Shown: piece after piece, positions 35,211-46,433 of the stretch | Position numbering within the stretch: the first letter of the stretch is position 1 | How the letters are laid out: each line of letters starts with the position of its first letter | Source: Mycobacterium sp. E2479 | Lineage (GTDB): Bacteria; Actinomycetota; Actinomycetes; Mycobacteriales; Mycobacteriaceae | Assembly (NCBI RefSeq): GCF_001667925.1 | Contig: NZ_LZJR01000062.1 | Coordinates: 1-64,000, forward strand | Direction of reading: 5' to 3' | DNA length: 64,000 nt | Translations under genes and position numbers: made by a program | Notes under the pieces: generated by a model | Told to the model about the DNA's origin: nothing | Seen by the model: only the letters and a program-made list of their open reading frames with translations | Database searches by the model: none

Positions 35211-35789
35211 ATGACAATTCCAGCAGGGGAACGTCTCGACGCTGTGGTCGCCAAGGCCGTCACCGGAGACCACGACGCATTGAGGGAGGTGCTGGAGACC
35301 ATCCGTCCGATCGTCGTGCGATATTGCCGAGCGCGTGTCGGCACGGTCGATCGGGGTGGCCTGTCAGCGGATGACGTGGCACAGGAGGTGTGTTTGGCGA
35401 CTATCACGGCACTGCCGCGTTATCGCGATCGCGGACGTCCATTCCTGGCCTTCCTGTATGGCATCGCGGCCCACAAGGTCGCCGATGCGCACCGGGCCGC
35501 CGGGCGCGATCTCGCCTATCCCACCGACACGATCCCCGAGCGGTGGTCCAACGACGCGGGACCGGAACAGGTTGCGATCGAAGCCGATTCGGTCAGCCGG
35601 ATGAGCGAAATGCTCGAGATCCTGCCCGCCAAGCAGCGCGAGATCCTGATCCTGCGTGTCGTCGTCGGGCTGTCCGCCGAGGAGACGGCCGCCGCGGTCG
35701 GCAGTACCACCGGGGCGGTCCGAGTCGCCCAGCACCGCGCATTGTCGCGGTTGAAGTCCGAAATGATCGCGGCAGGTGACTGTGCCTGA
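35211..35789 (+). CDS. sigD: ECF sigma factor SigD
   Basis: A 192-residue extracytoplasmic-function sigma factor. Region 2 contains LSADDVAQEVCLATITALPR and RPFLAFLYGIAAHKVADAHR (-10 recognition). Region 4 contains ILPAKQREILILRVVVGLSA and ETAAAVGSTTGAVRVAQHRA (-35 recognition). It is nearly identical to M. tuberculosis SigD over this span. The ATG at 35211 is favoured; homology to the annotated M. tuberculosis N-terminus continues upstream through a TTG at 35193, but no better start exists. SigD is tied to the stringent response and is held by RsdA, encoded next. Confidence 0.94.
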   Translation: MTIPAGERLDAVVAKAVTGDHDALREVLETIRPIVVRYCRARVGTVDRGGLSADDVAQEVCLATITALPRYRDRGRPFLAFLYGIAAHKVADAHRAAGRDLAYPTDTIPERWSNDAGPEQVAIEADSVSRMSEMLEILPAKQREILILRVVVGLSAEETAAAVGSTTGAVRVAQHRALSRLKSEMIAAGDCA

Positions 35790-36555
35790 ATCCCTAGATG
35801 AATTTGCCCGCACCGACCTGCTGCTCGATGCGCTCTCCCAGCGCAGGCCGGTGGACGTCGAGGATTCCGACGTCGACGTGCTGACCACCCTGCTCGAGGA
35901 CTGGCGCGACAACCTGAGGTGGCCGCCGGCCAGCGCGCTGGTGACACCCGAAGAGGCGGTCAATGCGTTGCGCGCCGGACTGGCCGAGCGCCGGCGGGGC
36001 CATCGTGGCCTGGCTGTCGTCGGATCGGTCGCTGCGGCGCTGATAGCGCTCAGCGGCTTCGGCGCCATGGTGGTCGAGGCCCAGCCCGGCGGCACCCTGT
36101 ACGGGTTGCACGCGATGTTCTTCGATGAGCCCCAGCTACACGGAAGTCAGGAGATGCTGGCCGCCAAGGCCGACCTGGCGAAGGTCCAGGAATCGATCGA
36201 CCGCGGTCAGTGGGAGCAGGCCAAGCAACAGCTGACCGAGGTGAGCAGCCTGGTGCAGTCGATCAACGACCCGGCCAGCAAACAAGATCTGACGAACCAG
36301 CTGAGGCTGTTGAACGCCAAGGTCGACGCGCGCGATCCGAACGCCACGCTGCCGGTCGCTCCGCCCCCGGCGGCGCCACCCGCGCCGGCCACTGCGATTC
36401 CGGCGCCGCCGCCCGCCGCGTCGGTCGCACCGACCAAGGCGGCAACGCCTGCGCCGCTCAGCCCGCCGAGCGTGCCACCAAGTCCATCAGTGGGCAAGCA
36501 TCACCATCACGGAAAGACGCCACCCCCGGTGGCGCCGTTGAGTCCGAATCAGTGA
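35776..36555 (+). CDS. rsdA: Anti-sigma-D factor RsdA
   Basis: A 259-residue single-pass membrane protein. The N-terminal cytosolic part (residues 1-75, with SLDEFARTDLLLDALSQRRP) binds SigD. One transmembrane segment (about 80-100, GLAVVGSVAAALIALSGFG) follows, then an exported helical part and a long Pro/Ala-rich tail containing GKHHHHGK. The family releases SigD after degradation of the N-terminal part by ClpXP. The GTG start overlaps the sigD end by 14 bp, which gives translational coupling; GTG 35782 is an alternative. Confidence 0.9.
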   Translation: MTVPESLDEFARTDLLLDALSQRRPVDVEDSDVDVLTTLLEDWRDNLRWPPASALVTPEEAVNALRAGLAERRRGHRGLAVVGSVAAALIALSGFGAMVVEAQPGGTLYGLHAMFFDEPQLHGSQEMLAAKADLAKVQESIDRGQWEQAKQQLTEVSSLVQSINDPASKQDLTNQLRLLNAKVDARDPNATLPVAPPPAAPPAPATAIPAPPPAASVAPTKAATPAPLSPPSVPPSPSVGKHHHHGKTPPPVAPLSPNQ

Positions 36556-36559
36556 GCGA

Positions 36560-36973
36560 TCAGTGCCGGCGGTTCAAACCGTCGGCGTCCGACGTCGCCT
36601 CGTTGAGCGACGCGTCGGCGTAGCCCCGGCAGTAATCCCACGTGACGTAGGCATCCGGTTCGGGGTCGTATGCGGGCTCGTGCGGACGCACGGTGCCGTC
36701 GATCAGCAGCTGCAGCAGATTGGCGCGCAGCATGTCCCAGTCGTGGTAGTGATCTTGCTGACATTCGTCGCAGCAGACCACAAGTCCGCGAATACCCCTG
36801 TGCGCCAGCAGCGCTTCGTACACGGCCAGATCGGCGAGGTCGGCCTCGACGGCCATCCGCTCTTGGGAGTCCAGGGGCTGGCCCGGCTCGACGGCTTCCA
36901 GCGCAGCCGACGGATCACAGGGGTCGTCGGCGAAAGGGTCGGGCGGCAAACCCGGTGGGAGGTGGTCGCGCAC
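36560..36973 (-). CDS. DUF5319 protein (Rv3412-like)
   Basis: A 137-residue acidic protein starting MRDHLPPGLPPDPFADDP. It has a central GLVVCCDECQQDHYHDWDML with Cys/His residues that could bind a metal, then LLQLLIDGTVRPHEPAYDPE and DAYVTWDYCRGYADASL. It matches the actinobacterial DUF5319 family and Rv3412 in length and position between rsdA and guaB2. The start is GTG. The function is not known. Its stop lies 4 bp from that of rsdA, convergent. Confidence 0.85.
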   Translation of the reverse strand: MRDHLPPGLPPDPFADDPCDPSAALEAVEPGQPLDSQERMAVEADLADLAVYEALLAHRGIRGLVVCCDECQQDHYHDWDMLRANLLQLLIDGTVRPHEPAYDPEPDAYVTWDYCRGYADASLNEATSDADGLNRRH

Positions 36974-37004
36974 GCCCCTAGCCTACGCAGCCCGCCCGGG
37001 ATAA

Positions 37005-38729
<1,725 letters not shown>

Positions 38730-38737
38730 GGCCGGAG

Positions 38738-39865
38738 ATGGTCGAGATCGGGATGGGCCGCGTCGCCCGTCGCAGCTATGAACTGAGCGAAGTCAGCATC
38801 GTGGCCTCGCGGCGCACCCGCTCGTCGCAGGACGTGTCGACCGCGTGGCAGCTGGACGCCTACCGCTTCGAGATTCCGGTGCTGGCCCATCCGACCGATG
38901 CGCTGGTGTCGCCGGAGTTCGCGATCGAACTCGGCAGACTCGGCGGTCTGGGCGTGCTCAACGGCGAGGGACTGATCGGGCGGCACGCCGATGTCGAGGC
39001 CAAGATCGCGCAGCTGGTCGAGGCCGCCAGCAAGGAGCCGGAACCGTCGGCGGCGATCCGGCTGCTGCAGGAATTTCATGCGGCGCCGCTCAATCCGGAC
39101 CTGCTGGGCTCCGCGGTTGCGCGAATCCGAGAGGCCGGGGTCACCACAGCGGTGCGGGTCAGCCCGCAGAACGCCCAGGCGCTGACGCCGGTGCTGGTGC
39201 AGGCCGGCATCGACCTGTTGGTCATCCAGGGCACCATAATCTCGGCGGAACGCGTCGCCAGCGACGGCGAACCGCTGAACCTCAAGACCTTCATCTCTGA
39301 ACTCGACGTCCCGGTGGTAGCCGGCGGTGTGCAAGACCACCGCACCGCGCTGCACCTGATGCGCACCGGCGCCGCCGGCGTCATCGTCGGCTACGGCGCG
39401 ACGAGGGGGGTGACCACCAGCGACGAGGTGCTGGGCATCAGCGTGCCGATGGCCACCGCGATCGCCGACGCCGCCGCCGCGCGGCGCGAGTACCTCGACG
39501 AGACCGGCGGCCGCTACGTGCACGTGCTGGCCGATGGCGACATCCACACCTCGGGCGAGCTCGCGAAAGCCATCGCCTGCGGGGCCGACGCGGTAGTGCT
39601 GGGCACGCCGCTGGCCGAGTCCGCCGAGGCGCTGGGTGAGGGATGGTTCTGGCCGGCCGCCGCGGCGCACCCGTCGCTGCCGCGCGGGGCGTTGCTGCAG
39701 ATCGCCGTCGGCGAGCGCCCACCGCTGCACCAGGTGCTCAATGGACCGAGCGACGACCCGTTCGGCAGCCTCAATCTGGTCGGCGGGCTGCGCCGGTCGA
39801 TGGCCAAGGCCGGCTATTGCGACCTCAAGGAGTTTCAGAAGGTCGGCCTGAGCGTCGGTAGCTAG
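38738..39865 (+). CDS. guaB3: IMP dehydrogenase-family protein GuaB3
   Basis: A 375-residue actinobacterial paralogue without CBS domains, starting MVEIGMGRVARRSYELSEV. Barrel segments include VVAGGVQDHRTALHLMRTGA, VIVGYGATRGVTTSDEVLG and VLADGDIHTSGELAKAIACG. The family lacks the IMPDH catalytic cysteine loop at the usual place (here GYGATRGVTTS), and members of this clade are reported to act in guanine-nucleotide recycling (GMP reductase-like). Length equals Rv3410c. It begins 8 bp behind guaB2, in one operon with it. Confidence 0.95.
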   Translation: MVEIGMGRVARRSYELSEVSIVASRRTRSSQDVSTAWQLDAYRFEIPVLAHPTDALVSPEFAIELGRLGGLGVLNGEGLIGRHADVEAKIAQLVEAASKEPEPSAAIRLLQEFHAAPLNPDLLGSAVARIREAGVTTAVRVSPQNAQALTPVLVQAGIDLLVIQGTIISAERVASDGEPLNLKTFISELDVPVVAGGVQDHRTALHLMRTGAAGVIVGYGATRGVTTSDEVLGISVPMATAIADAAAARREYLDETGGRYVHVLADGDIHTSGELAKAIACGADAVVLGTPLAESAEALGEGWFWPAAAAHPSLPRGALLQIAVGERPPLHQVLNGPSDDPFGSLNLVGGLRRSMAKAGYCDLKEFQKVGLSVGS

Positions 39866-39916
39866 CGCGACGAGGGCCGCTGGCTCCTTACCCGCCGGTA
39901 AGGCCATACTGGTGCG

Positions 39917-41662
39917 ATGGAGCCGGATTACGACGTACTGATCATCGGTTCGGGTTTCGGGGGCAGCGTCAGCGCGTTGCGGCTGACCGAAAAGGGCTAC
40001 CGCGTCGGCGTGTTGGAGGCCGGGCGCTGGTTCGCCGACGAGGATTTTGCCGAGACGTCCTGGGATCTGCGTAAGTTCTTGTGGGCGCCGAAGCTGGGTT
40101 GCTACGGGATTCAGCGCATCCACCCGCTGAAGAACGTGTTGATCCTGGCCGGGGCCGGGGTGGGCGGCGGGTCGCTGAACTACGCCAACACGCTGTACGT
40201 GCCGCCCGACCCGTTCTTCAACGACCCGCAGTGGAAGCACATCAGCGACTGGCGCGACGAGCTGATGCCGCACTACGAGCAGGCCAAGCGGATGCTCGGC
40301 GTGGTGGAGAATCCGACCTTCACCGACGCCGACCGGATCGTTAAAGAGGTCGCGGACGAGATGGGTTGTGGCGACACGTTCGTTCCGACACCGGTCGGCG
40401 TGTTCTTCGGCCCCGACGGCACCAAGGCCCCGGGCAAGACCGTGCCGGATCCGTACTTCGGTGGCGCGGGGCCGGAACGCACCGGATGTCTCGAGTGTGG
40501 TTGCTGCATGACCGGCTGCCGTTACGGCGCCAAGAACACCCTGCTGAAGAACTACCTCGCCCTCGCGGAATCTGCTGGCGCGCAGGTGATCCCGATGACC
40601 ACGGTGAAGCGCTTCCAGCAGCGTCCCGATGGGCTGTGGGAGGTCCGCACCGTGCGCACCGGAAGTTGGCTGCGCCGCGACCGGCGCACCTACACCGCGA
40701 AGCACGTGGTCCTGGCCGCCGGAACTTGGGGCACCCAGCATCTGCTGTTCAACATGCGCGATCAGGGTCTGCTGCCCCGGCTCTCGAATCGGCTTGGCGT
40801 GCTAACCCGCACGAACAGCGAGTCCATCGTCGGCGCCGGGAAGCTCGAGGTCGACCCGAACCTGGACCTGACGCACGGGGTGGCGATCACGTCGTCGATC
40901 CACCCGACGTCGGACACCCACATCGAACCGGTCCGCTATGGCAAGGGCTCGAACGCGATGGGGTTGCTGCAGACGCTGATGACCGACGGCCATGGCCCCG
41001 AGGGCACCGACGTGCCGCGCTGGAAGCAGCTGTTCGACCAGGCTCGCGAGGACCCGAAGCGGATGCTCCGGCTGCTCAACACCCGCCGGTGGAGCGAACG
41101 CACGCTGATCGCCCTGGTGATGCAGCACCTCGACAACTCCATCACCACCTACACCAAGCGCGGCAGGCTGGGCATCCGCTGGTACACCAGCAAGCAGGGA
41201 CACGGCGAGCCGAACCCGAGCTGGATCCCGGTCGGCAACCAGGTGACCCGGCGCATCGCCGACAAGATTGACGCCGTGGCCGGTGGCACCTGGGGAGAGT
41301 TGTTCAACATCCCGCTGACCGCGCATTTCCTCGGCGGCGCCGTGATCGGCGACAATCCCGACCATGGCGTGATCGACCCGTATCACCGGGTCTACGGCTA
41401 CCCGACGCTGTTCGTGGTAGACGGCGCGGCCATTTCGGCGAACCTGGGCGTCAACCCCTCGTTGTCAATTACCGCCCAGGCCGAGCGTGCCGCGTCGTTG
41501 TGGCCGAACAACGGCGAGGCCGACCAGCGCCCAGCGCAGGGCGAGCCGTATCGCCGGCTGGAGCCGATCGCGCCCAAGGCGCCCGTCGTCCCGGCCGATG
41601 CGCCCGGCGCGCTGCGCTGGTTGCCGAGCAATCACATCAACTCCGCCGCCGACGCCAGTTAG
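39917..41662 (+). CDS. choD: GMC-family oxidoreductase (ChoD, cholesterol-oxidase-like)
   Basis: A 581-residue flavoprotein with the N-terminal FAD motif IIGSGFGGSVSALRLTEKG, GAGVGGGSLNYANTLYVPP, a Cys-rich ECGCCMTGCRYGAKNT and the C-terminal AHFLGGAVIGDNPDHGVIDP and VVDGAAISANLGVNPSLSI. Length and order behind guaB3 match Rv3409c. The protein was named for cholesterol oxidase, but its true sterol activity in M. tuberculosis is debated. It starts 51 bp after guaB3. A dispersed repeat fills the 50 bp between its stop and the convergent dioxygenase gene. Confidence 0.93.
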   Translation: MEPDYDVLIIGSGFGGSVSALRLTEKGYRVGVLEAGRWFADEDFAETSWDLRKFLWAPKLGCYGIQRIHPLKNVLILAGAGVGGGSLNYANTLYVPPDPFFNDPQWKHISDWRDELMPHYEQAKRMLGVVENPTFTDADRIVKEVADEMGCGDTFVPTPVGVFFGPDGTKAPGKTVPDPYFGGAGPERTGCLECGCCMTGCRYGAKNTLLKNYLALAESAGAQVIPMTTVKRFQQRPDGLWEVRTVRTGSWLRRDRRTYTAKHVVLAAGTWGTQHLLFNMRDQGLLPRLSNRLGVLTRTNSESIVGAGKLEVDPNLDLTHGVAITSSIHPTSDTHIEPVRYGKGSNAMGLLQTLMTDGHGPEGTDVPRWKQLFDQAREDPKRMLRLLNTRRWSERTLIALVMQHLDNSITTYTKRGRLGIRWYTSKQGHGEPNPSWIPVGNQVTRRIADKIDAVAGGTWGELFNIPLTAHFLGGAVIGDNPDHGVIDPYHRVYGYPTLFVVDGAAISANLGVNPSLSITAQAERAASLWPNNGEADQRPAQGEPYRRLEPIAPKAPVVPADAPGALRWLPSNHINSAADAS

Positions 41663-41711
41663 CTCGTGACGATCGCGAGCGCGGCGAAGCCCGGCGCTGC
41701 GGGTCGTCACC
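41663..41711 (-). repeat. Dispersed-repeat copy filling the choD intergenic gap
   Basis: Read on the minus strand it is GATGGTGACGACCCGC, then GGGCTTCGCCGCGCTCGCGA and TCGTCAC, the same architecture as the units at 61273 and 63177. The ends GTGACGA/TCGTCAC and inner AGCGC/GCGCT can pair into a hairpin, so it may also end transcription of both flanking genes. Confidence 0.7.
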
Positions 41712-41712
41712 A

Positions 41713-42615
41713 TCAACTCGCGAGCACCTCGAGCGGTGCGCCGCTGATAACCCGGCTGCGCTCCCCGCGCACGTTCACCGGTACATCGCCCATCAGGGTG
41801 ATGCGGTGCATCAGCCGGGGCTGGTCGTCATAGTCGTCGACCGCCCGGTGCTGGGTCGCGCGGTTGTCCCACATGGCGACATCGCCCGGCGCCCAGTTCC
41901 AGCGAACTGTATTCTCCGGCAAGGTGATTCGTCGCTGCAGCAGTTCCAGCAGCACGGTGGACTCGTGACTGTCCAGGCCGACGAACCCGCGCACGAAATC
42001 ACCGGCCAGCAGGGTGCGCTCGCCGGTCTCCGGGTGCACCCGCACCACCGGATGCTCGGTGCGGAAGTCCGGCTTTTCGAACGCCTGCCGGAACGCCCGC
42101 TGGGTGTCGCTCATCGACAAGGCCGCCTCTGTGGTCACGTAGTCGTAGCGGTTGGTGTGTAGCGCCCAGAGATTTTCCACCAGACATTTGAGCGGCTCGG
42201 GCAGGTGTTGATAGGCGGCCGCGGTCGATGCCCACAGTGTGGAACCGCCGTACGTCGGCAGCTTGACCGCACGCAGGATCGACGCCGCCGGATAGTTGGC
42301 GGCGAACGTCACGTCGGTGTGCCAGCGGTTCGCCTTGCCGTACTCGGAGTCGATCGGGGTGATCACCGGGACGGTAGGCGCGGCCAGCGCCCCGGCGGCC
42401 GGGTGGCCGATGGGCGTACCCAGGAGCCCGGCGAACGCGAGCTGCTGCTCGTCGTCGAGGTGGTGCTGGTGACGGAAGAAGATCACCTTGTGGGCCAACA
42501 GCGCCCGGCGAATCTCCTCGACCGCGTCCCGGTCGAGCTCGCCGCCGAGACGGACCCCGTCCACCCGGGCGCCGATGCGGCTGCCCAGCTTGGTGACGGT
42601 TATCTGACCTGTCAT
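41713..42615 (-). CDS. Fe(II)/2-oxoglutarate-dependent alkylsulfatase (Rv3406-like)
   Basis: A TauD-family dioxygenase of 300 residues that releases sulfate from alkyl sulfates through hydroxylation, as shown for Rv3406. The iron triad is visible: WHTDVTF (His-x-Asp) and the distal His in [13 protein letters not shown]. The 2-oxoglutarate Arg lies in [13 protein letters not shown]. The start at [11 protein letters not shown] (42615) follows AAGGAACG. Rv3406 also inactivates some DprE1 inhibitors. It is divergent from a TetR regulator with two palindromes between them. Confidence 0.9.
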   Translation of the reverse strand: MTGQITVTKLGSRIGARVDGVRLGGELDRDAVEEIRRALLAHKVIFFRHQHHLDDEQQLAFAGLLGTPIGHPAAGALAAPTVPVITPIDSEYGKANRWHTDVTFAANYPAASILRAVKLPTYGGSTLWASTAAAYQHLPEPLKCLVENLWALHTNRYDYVTTEAALSMSDTQRAFRQAFEKPDFRTEHPVVRVHPETGERTLLAGDFVRGFVGLDSHESTVLLELLQRRITLPENTVRWNWAPGDVAMWDNRATQHRAVDDYDDQPRLMHRITLMGDVPVNVRGERSRVISGAPLEVLAS

Positions 42616-42639
42616 TTTCGTTCCTTGGATCAAAGTGCT

Positions 42640-42655
42640 GTAGTCACGTGACTAC
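42640..42655. promoter_or_regulatory. TetR operator 1
   Basis: GTAGTCACGTGACTAC, a perfect 16-bp palindrome, 24 bp upstream of the dioxygenase start. It shares both arms with operator 2. Confidence 0.85.
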
Positions 42656-42665
42656 ATTTGGTAGT

Positions 42666-42681
42666 GTAGTCAGATGACTAC
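42666..42681. promoter_or_regulatory. TetR operator 2 overlapping the regulator start codon
   Basis: GTAGTCAGATGACTAC, same arms with an imperfect centre. The regulator ATG (42674) lies inside it. The centres of the two operators are 26 bp apart. Confidence 0.85.
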
Positions 42682-43246
42682 AGCTTCCGCAACGGGTCGC
42701 GGGAAAACGCCCACCGGCCGCACGGAAGTCGCCGCGGCGATCCTGGAGGCCGCCACCGACCTGTTTGCCGAGCGCGGTCCCGCCGCGACGTCCATCCGCG
42801 ACATCGCCGCGCGATCCAACGTCAACCACGGATTGGTGTTCCGCCACTTCGGCACCAAGGAGCAACTGGTCGGTGCCGTGCTCGATCATCTCGGCGCGAA
42901 CCTGAGCGCCCTGCTGGGCACCGATGCGCCCGCGGCCGTGCTGGAGAGTTCTCTGGACCGGCAGATGCGGGTGATGGCCCGGACCGTGCTGGACGGCTAT
43001 CCGGCGGGCCAGCTACAGAAACGCTTTCCCAACATCGCGACGCTGCTCGACGGCGTGCGGCCACATTACGACGATGAGGTCAAGGCCCGGGTCGCGGTCG
43101 CCAATGCCCTTGCCCTGCAATTCGGTTGGCGGTTGTTCGCGCCAATCCTGCGCGCGGCCACCGGGATCGACAGCCTGACGGACGCCGAACTCCGCCAGGC
43201 TGTCGGCGCCGAGGTGCAACGGATTCTCGAGCCCTCCGACCCTTAG
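42674..43246 (+). CDS. TetR-family repressor (Rv3405c-like)
   Basis: A 190-residue TetR regulator: N-terminal HTH in TEVAAAILEAATDLFAERGP, SIRDIAARSNVNHGLVFRHF and GTKEQLVGAVLDHLG; the C-terminal ligand domain has FGWRLFAPILRAATGI. Its start codon lies within a palindrome and no ribosome-binding site precedes it, so a leaderless transcript is likely. It should repress the divergent alkylsulfatase and itself. It ends 4 bp inside the convergent glycosyl-hydrolase gene. Rv3402c-Rv3404c, found at this place in M. tuberculosis, are absent. Confidence 0.9.
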   Translation: MTTASATGRGKTPTGRTEVAAAILEAATDLFAERGPAATSIRDIAARSNVNHGLVFRHFGTKEQLVGAVLDHLGANLSALLGTDAPAAVLESSLDRQMRVMARTVLDGYPAGQLQKRFPNIATLLDGVRPHYDDEVKARVAVANALALQFGWRLFAPILRAATGIDSLTDAELRQAVGAEVQRILEPSDP

Positions 43247-45609
43247 TGACGACGCGAGAGCGCCCGTCGGTGCATGGGCGCGCGGCCGGGCGGCTGGTGC
43301 GGCGGCGGCAGCAGTGGTTTGCGGGGATGTATTGCGACTGTCGTCGCGGAGTCGGTGCTCAGCTCGAGCTCTTCGCCGGCGTGCCGAATTGTCAGTTCGC
43401 CGCCCGGGCCGTCGCGCAGCGTGTAGGTGACCTCGGCGTGGTTGACGTCCACGGTGACCCGGAAGTCGCGCCACCGCAGCCGGAACCGTAGCCGCGAAAT
43501 ACCGTCGGGCAGTTGGGGATCCAGCGCCAGAATGCCCTCGTCGTCGCGCAGGCCGCCGAAGCCGGCCACCAGCGCGGTCCAGGCACCCGCGAGCGAGGCC
43601 ATGTGTAGGCCGTCACGGGTGTTGTGGTGCAGGTCCCGCAGATCGATCAGGGCGGCCTCATACGCATAGTCGTGCGCGAGGTCCAAGTGCCCGACCTCGG
43701 CGCACATCACCGCCTGCGTGCAGGCCGACAGTGACGAGTCACGCACCATGCGTGACTCGTAATAGTCCACGTTGCGGGCCTTCTGCTCGGGCGTGAACGC
43801 GTGGCTCTGCCAATGCATCGCCAGCACCAGGTCGGCCTGCTTGATCACCTGCGCGGGGTACAGCCGCACGTAGGCCTCGTGCAACAGCAGCGGGTAGGTC
43901 GTGTTGCGATCGAAGTCCCATTCGGCGTAGGTGGTGAATCCCTCGCACTGCTGATGCACCCCAAGCCCGGAGTCGTACGGAATGTTGGCGGCCTCGGCGG
44001 CATCGCGCCAGCACGCCGTCTCCTCGGTGGTGACTCCCAGCGCCTTGGCCACATCGGGGTGGCGGTTGCAGGCTTCGGCCGCGACGCGCAGATTGTGCGC
44101 GGCCATCAGGTTGGTGAACGCGTTGTCGCGCACTATCGCCGTGTACTCGTCGGGGCCGGTGACGCCGTCGAGGTGCCAGACGCCGTGCCGGTCGTGATGC
44201 CCAAGCGAGAGCCAGAGCCGGGCGGTCTCGACCAGCACCTGCAGCCCGCACTCGGCTTCCAGGTCCTGGTCCCCGGTGACGATGCGGTAGCGCTCGAAGG
44301 CCATCGCGATGTCGGCGTTGATGTGCCATGCCGCCGTGCCGGCCGGCCAGTAGGCCGAGCACTCCTGCCCGCGGATGGTCCGCCACGGAAAGGCGGCGCC
44401 TTCCAAGCCCAACTCGGCCGCCCGCTCCTGGGCCAAATCCAGGGTGGAGGCGCGCCAGCGCAGCGCATCGGCAACGGTGTGCGGTGCGGTGTAGGTGAGC
44501 ACCGGCAGCACGTAACCCTCGGTGTCCCAGAAGGCGTGGCCGTCATACCCGGTTCCGGTGAGCCCCTTGGCGGCGATCGCGCGACGTTCGGCGCGGGCGC
44601 TGGCCTGCAGCAGGTGGAACAGCCCGAAACGTACGGCCTGCTGGGATTCGGAGTCGCCTTCGACCTCGACGTCGGCGCAATCCCAGAAATCGTCCAGATA
44701 CCTGCGTTGGGAATCCAACAGCCCCTGCCAGCCGCTGTAACGACCGCTGTGCAGCGCGGCGGCGACCTGGTCACGCAGTGCCGGGCGCGAACGCATGCTC
44801 GACCAGCCGTAGGCGATGTATTTGACGATGCGCAGCCGCTGTCCCTCGCGCAGGCCGCAGATGACGGTGGTCCGCGCCAGATCGGCGCGCGCATCGGTGC
44901 CGACCTCGACGCGTCCGGGCACGTCGACCTCGTGATCCATACCGGCGGCCATCATCAGCGCACTGCTGCGCGTCCGGTGCATGAGAACCGCTCCGGTGTC
45001 CGTTTTTTCGTGAGCGACCTCTTCGAGGGGGTTTTCCAGGATGGCCGCCACCCGCGGGTCGCCGGAGGTCTGTGGCTGGTCCTCGTTGGTGACCAGCTCG
45101 GATTGCACCGTCACCCGAACGAATTCGTCGATCGCTTCCACGCAGTATTCGATGGCGGCCAGGCCACGCTGGACCAGGGAGACCAGCCGGGTGGAGACCA
45201 CCTTGACCTCTTTACCCGCGGGCGAGCGCCAGTGCGCCGTGCGGGTCAGCGTTCCGGCGCGCAGGTCCAGATTCCGCTCGTGGGAGAGCAATTCGCCGTA
45301 GCGGACGTCGAACGGCTCGTCCTCGACCAGCAGCCGGATGATCTTGCCGTTGGTGACGTCTACCAGCGTCTGCCCGGCTTCGGGGTAGCCATAACCGGCC
45401 TCGGCGTAGGGCAGCGGCCGGATCTCGTAGAAGGAGTTCAGGTAGGTGCCCGGCAGGCCGTACGGCTCGCCCTCGTCGAGGTTGCCGCGCAGCCCGATGT
45501 GCCCGTTGGACAGGGTGAACAGGGATTCGGACTGCGCCAGCAGGTTGAGGTCGAGCTGGGTTTCGCGCACGTGCCAGGGATCAACGGGGAACGCTTCGTC
45601 GGTGATCAT
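43243..45609 (-). CDS. GH65 trehalose/maltose hydrolase or phosphorylase (Rv3401-like)
   Basis: A 788-residue family-65 glycoside hydrolase. It has the N-terminal beta domain ([20 protein letters not shown]), the (alpha/alpha)6 barrel with [19 protein letters not shown] and [20 protein letters not shown], and the acid Glu in [17 protein letters not shown]-terminal beta part ends in a basic, low-complexity tail. Family members split trehalose, maltose or kojibiose hydrolytically or with phosphate. The next gene encodes beta-phosphoglucomutase, which favours a phosphorylase giving beta-glucose-1-phosphate. The two overlap by 4 bp (ATGA). Confidence 0.93.
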   Translation of the reverse strand: MITDEAFPVDPWHVRETQLDLNLLAQSESLFTLSNGHIGLRGNLDEGEPYGLPGTYLNSFYEIRPLPYAEAGYGYPEAGQTLVDVTNGKIIRLLVEDEPFDVRYGELLSHERNLDLRAGTLTRTAHWRSPAGKEVKVVSTRLVSLVQRGLAAIEYCVEAIDEFVRVTVQSELVTNEDQPQTSGDPRVAAILENPLEEVAHEKTDTGAVLMHRTRSSALMMAAGMDHEVDVPGRVEVGTDARADLARTTVICGLREGQRLRIVKYIAYGWSSMRSRPALRDQVAAALHSGRYSGWQGLLDSQRRYLDDFWDCADVEVEGDSESQQAVRFGLFHLLQASARAERRAIAAKGLTGTGYDGHAFWDTEGYVLPVLTYTAPHTVADALRWRASTLDLAQERAAELGLEGAAFPWRTIRGQECSAYWPAGTAAWHINADIAMAFERYRIVTGDQDLEAECGLQVLVETARLWLSLGHHDRHGVWHLDGVTGPDEYTAIVRDNAFTNLMAAHNLRVAAEACNRHPDVAKALGVTTEETACWRDAAEAANIPYDSGLGVHQQCEGFTTYAEWDFDRNTTYPLLLHEAYVRLYPAQVIKQADLVLAMHWQSHAFTPEQKARNVDYYESRMVRDSSLSACTQAVMCAEVGHLDLAHDYAYEAALIDLRDLHHNTRDGLHMASLAGAWTALVAGFGGLRDDEGILALDPQLPDGISRLRFRLRWRDFRVTVDVNHAEVTYTLRDGPGGELTIRHAGEELELSTDSATTVAIHPRKPLLPPPHQPPGRAPMHRRALSRRH

Positions 45610-46355
45610 GACTGCAGCAACTCGGCGAGGTCCTTGACGACCACGTCGGCGCCGTTGCGGCGTAAGTCCTCGGCTTGGCCCACCCGGTCGACACCTACCA
45701 CGAACCCAAAGTTACCGGCCCGGCCGGCTTCCACCCCGGACAGGGCGTCCTCGAACACGGCCGCGGCGTCGGCGGGGACGTCGAGCAGCTGGGCCCCGCG
45801 CAGGTAGGAGTCGGGGGCCGGCTTGCCGGCGATGTGTTCGTCGCGCAAAGTGATGCCGTCCACCCGCTGCTGCACGAACCGGTCCAGACCGGTGATCTCG
45901 AGGACGTCGCGGGTGTTGGCGCTCGATGACACCACCGCGATCGCCAGCCCCGCGGCCGACACCGCCTCGAGGTAGCGCCGCGACCCGTCGAACACCTTGA
46001 CCCCGTCCTCCTTCAAGACCTTCTGGAACATTTCGTTCTTGCGGTTGCCCAGGCCGTAGATCGTCTCGGCGTCGTCGGGATCGTCGGGGCTGCCGTCGGG
46101 CAGGTGGATGCCGCGACTTTCCAGGAACGAGCGGACGCCGTCCTCGCGTTTTTTGCCGTCGACGTATTCGCGGTAGTCGGCCGCCTCGTCGAAGGGAACG
46201 AACTCATCTCCGGTGCGCCTTGCCCGGTCCGACAAATAGGCGTCGAACATGGCCTTCCAGGCTTTGGTGTGCACGCTGGCGGTGTCGGTGAGCACACCGT
46301 CGAGATCGAACAGGCAGGCACGGACTTTCTCGGGCAGACCCAGCGCTGAGCTCAC
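45606..46355 (-). CDS. Beta-phosphoglucomutase family HAD hydrolase (Rv3400-like)
   Basis: A 249-residue HAD protein that would interconvert beta-glucose-1-phosphate and glucose-6-phosphate. Motif I is [17 protein letters not shown] (nucleophile Asp), motif [12 protein letters not shown], motif III the Lys of [12 protein letters not shown] and motif [13 protein letters not shown]. The cap domain includes [18 protein letters not shown]. The start is GTG. It lies upstream of and overlaps the GH65 gene, so disaccharide cleavage and sugar-phosphate conversion are coupled. Confidence 0.92.
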   Translation of the reverse strand: MSSALGLPEKVRACLFDLDGVLTDTASVHTKAWKAMFDAYLSDRARRTGDEFVPFDEAADYREYVDGKKREDGVRSFLESRGIHLPDGSPDDPDDAETIYGLGNRKNEMFQKVLKEDGVKVFDGSRRYLEAVSAAGLAIAVVSSSANTRDVLEITGLDRFVQQRVDGITLRDEHIAGKPAPDSYLRGAQLLDVPADAAAVFEDALSGVEAGRAGNFGFVVGVDRVGQAEDLRRNGADVVVKDLAELLQS

Positions 46356-46433
46356 CGGCGGTCCTCGCTTCCTGGTCTCGGGGCTGGTTAACCGATACCC
46401 ACTTCACCACGCCCGCTATGCGTGTCGCCAGGT

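Noticed and set aside
36490-36530. His-rich stretch of RsdA as another groEL1 tail
   Set aside because: It lies in frame inside the Pro-rich tail of RsdA and lacks the TTETAVV part and the stop.
43801-45807. Long plus-strand open frame opposite the GH65 gene
   Set aside because: Antisense shadow of a well-supported gene.
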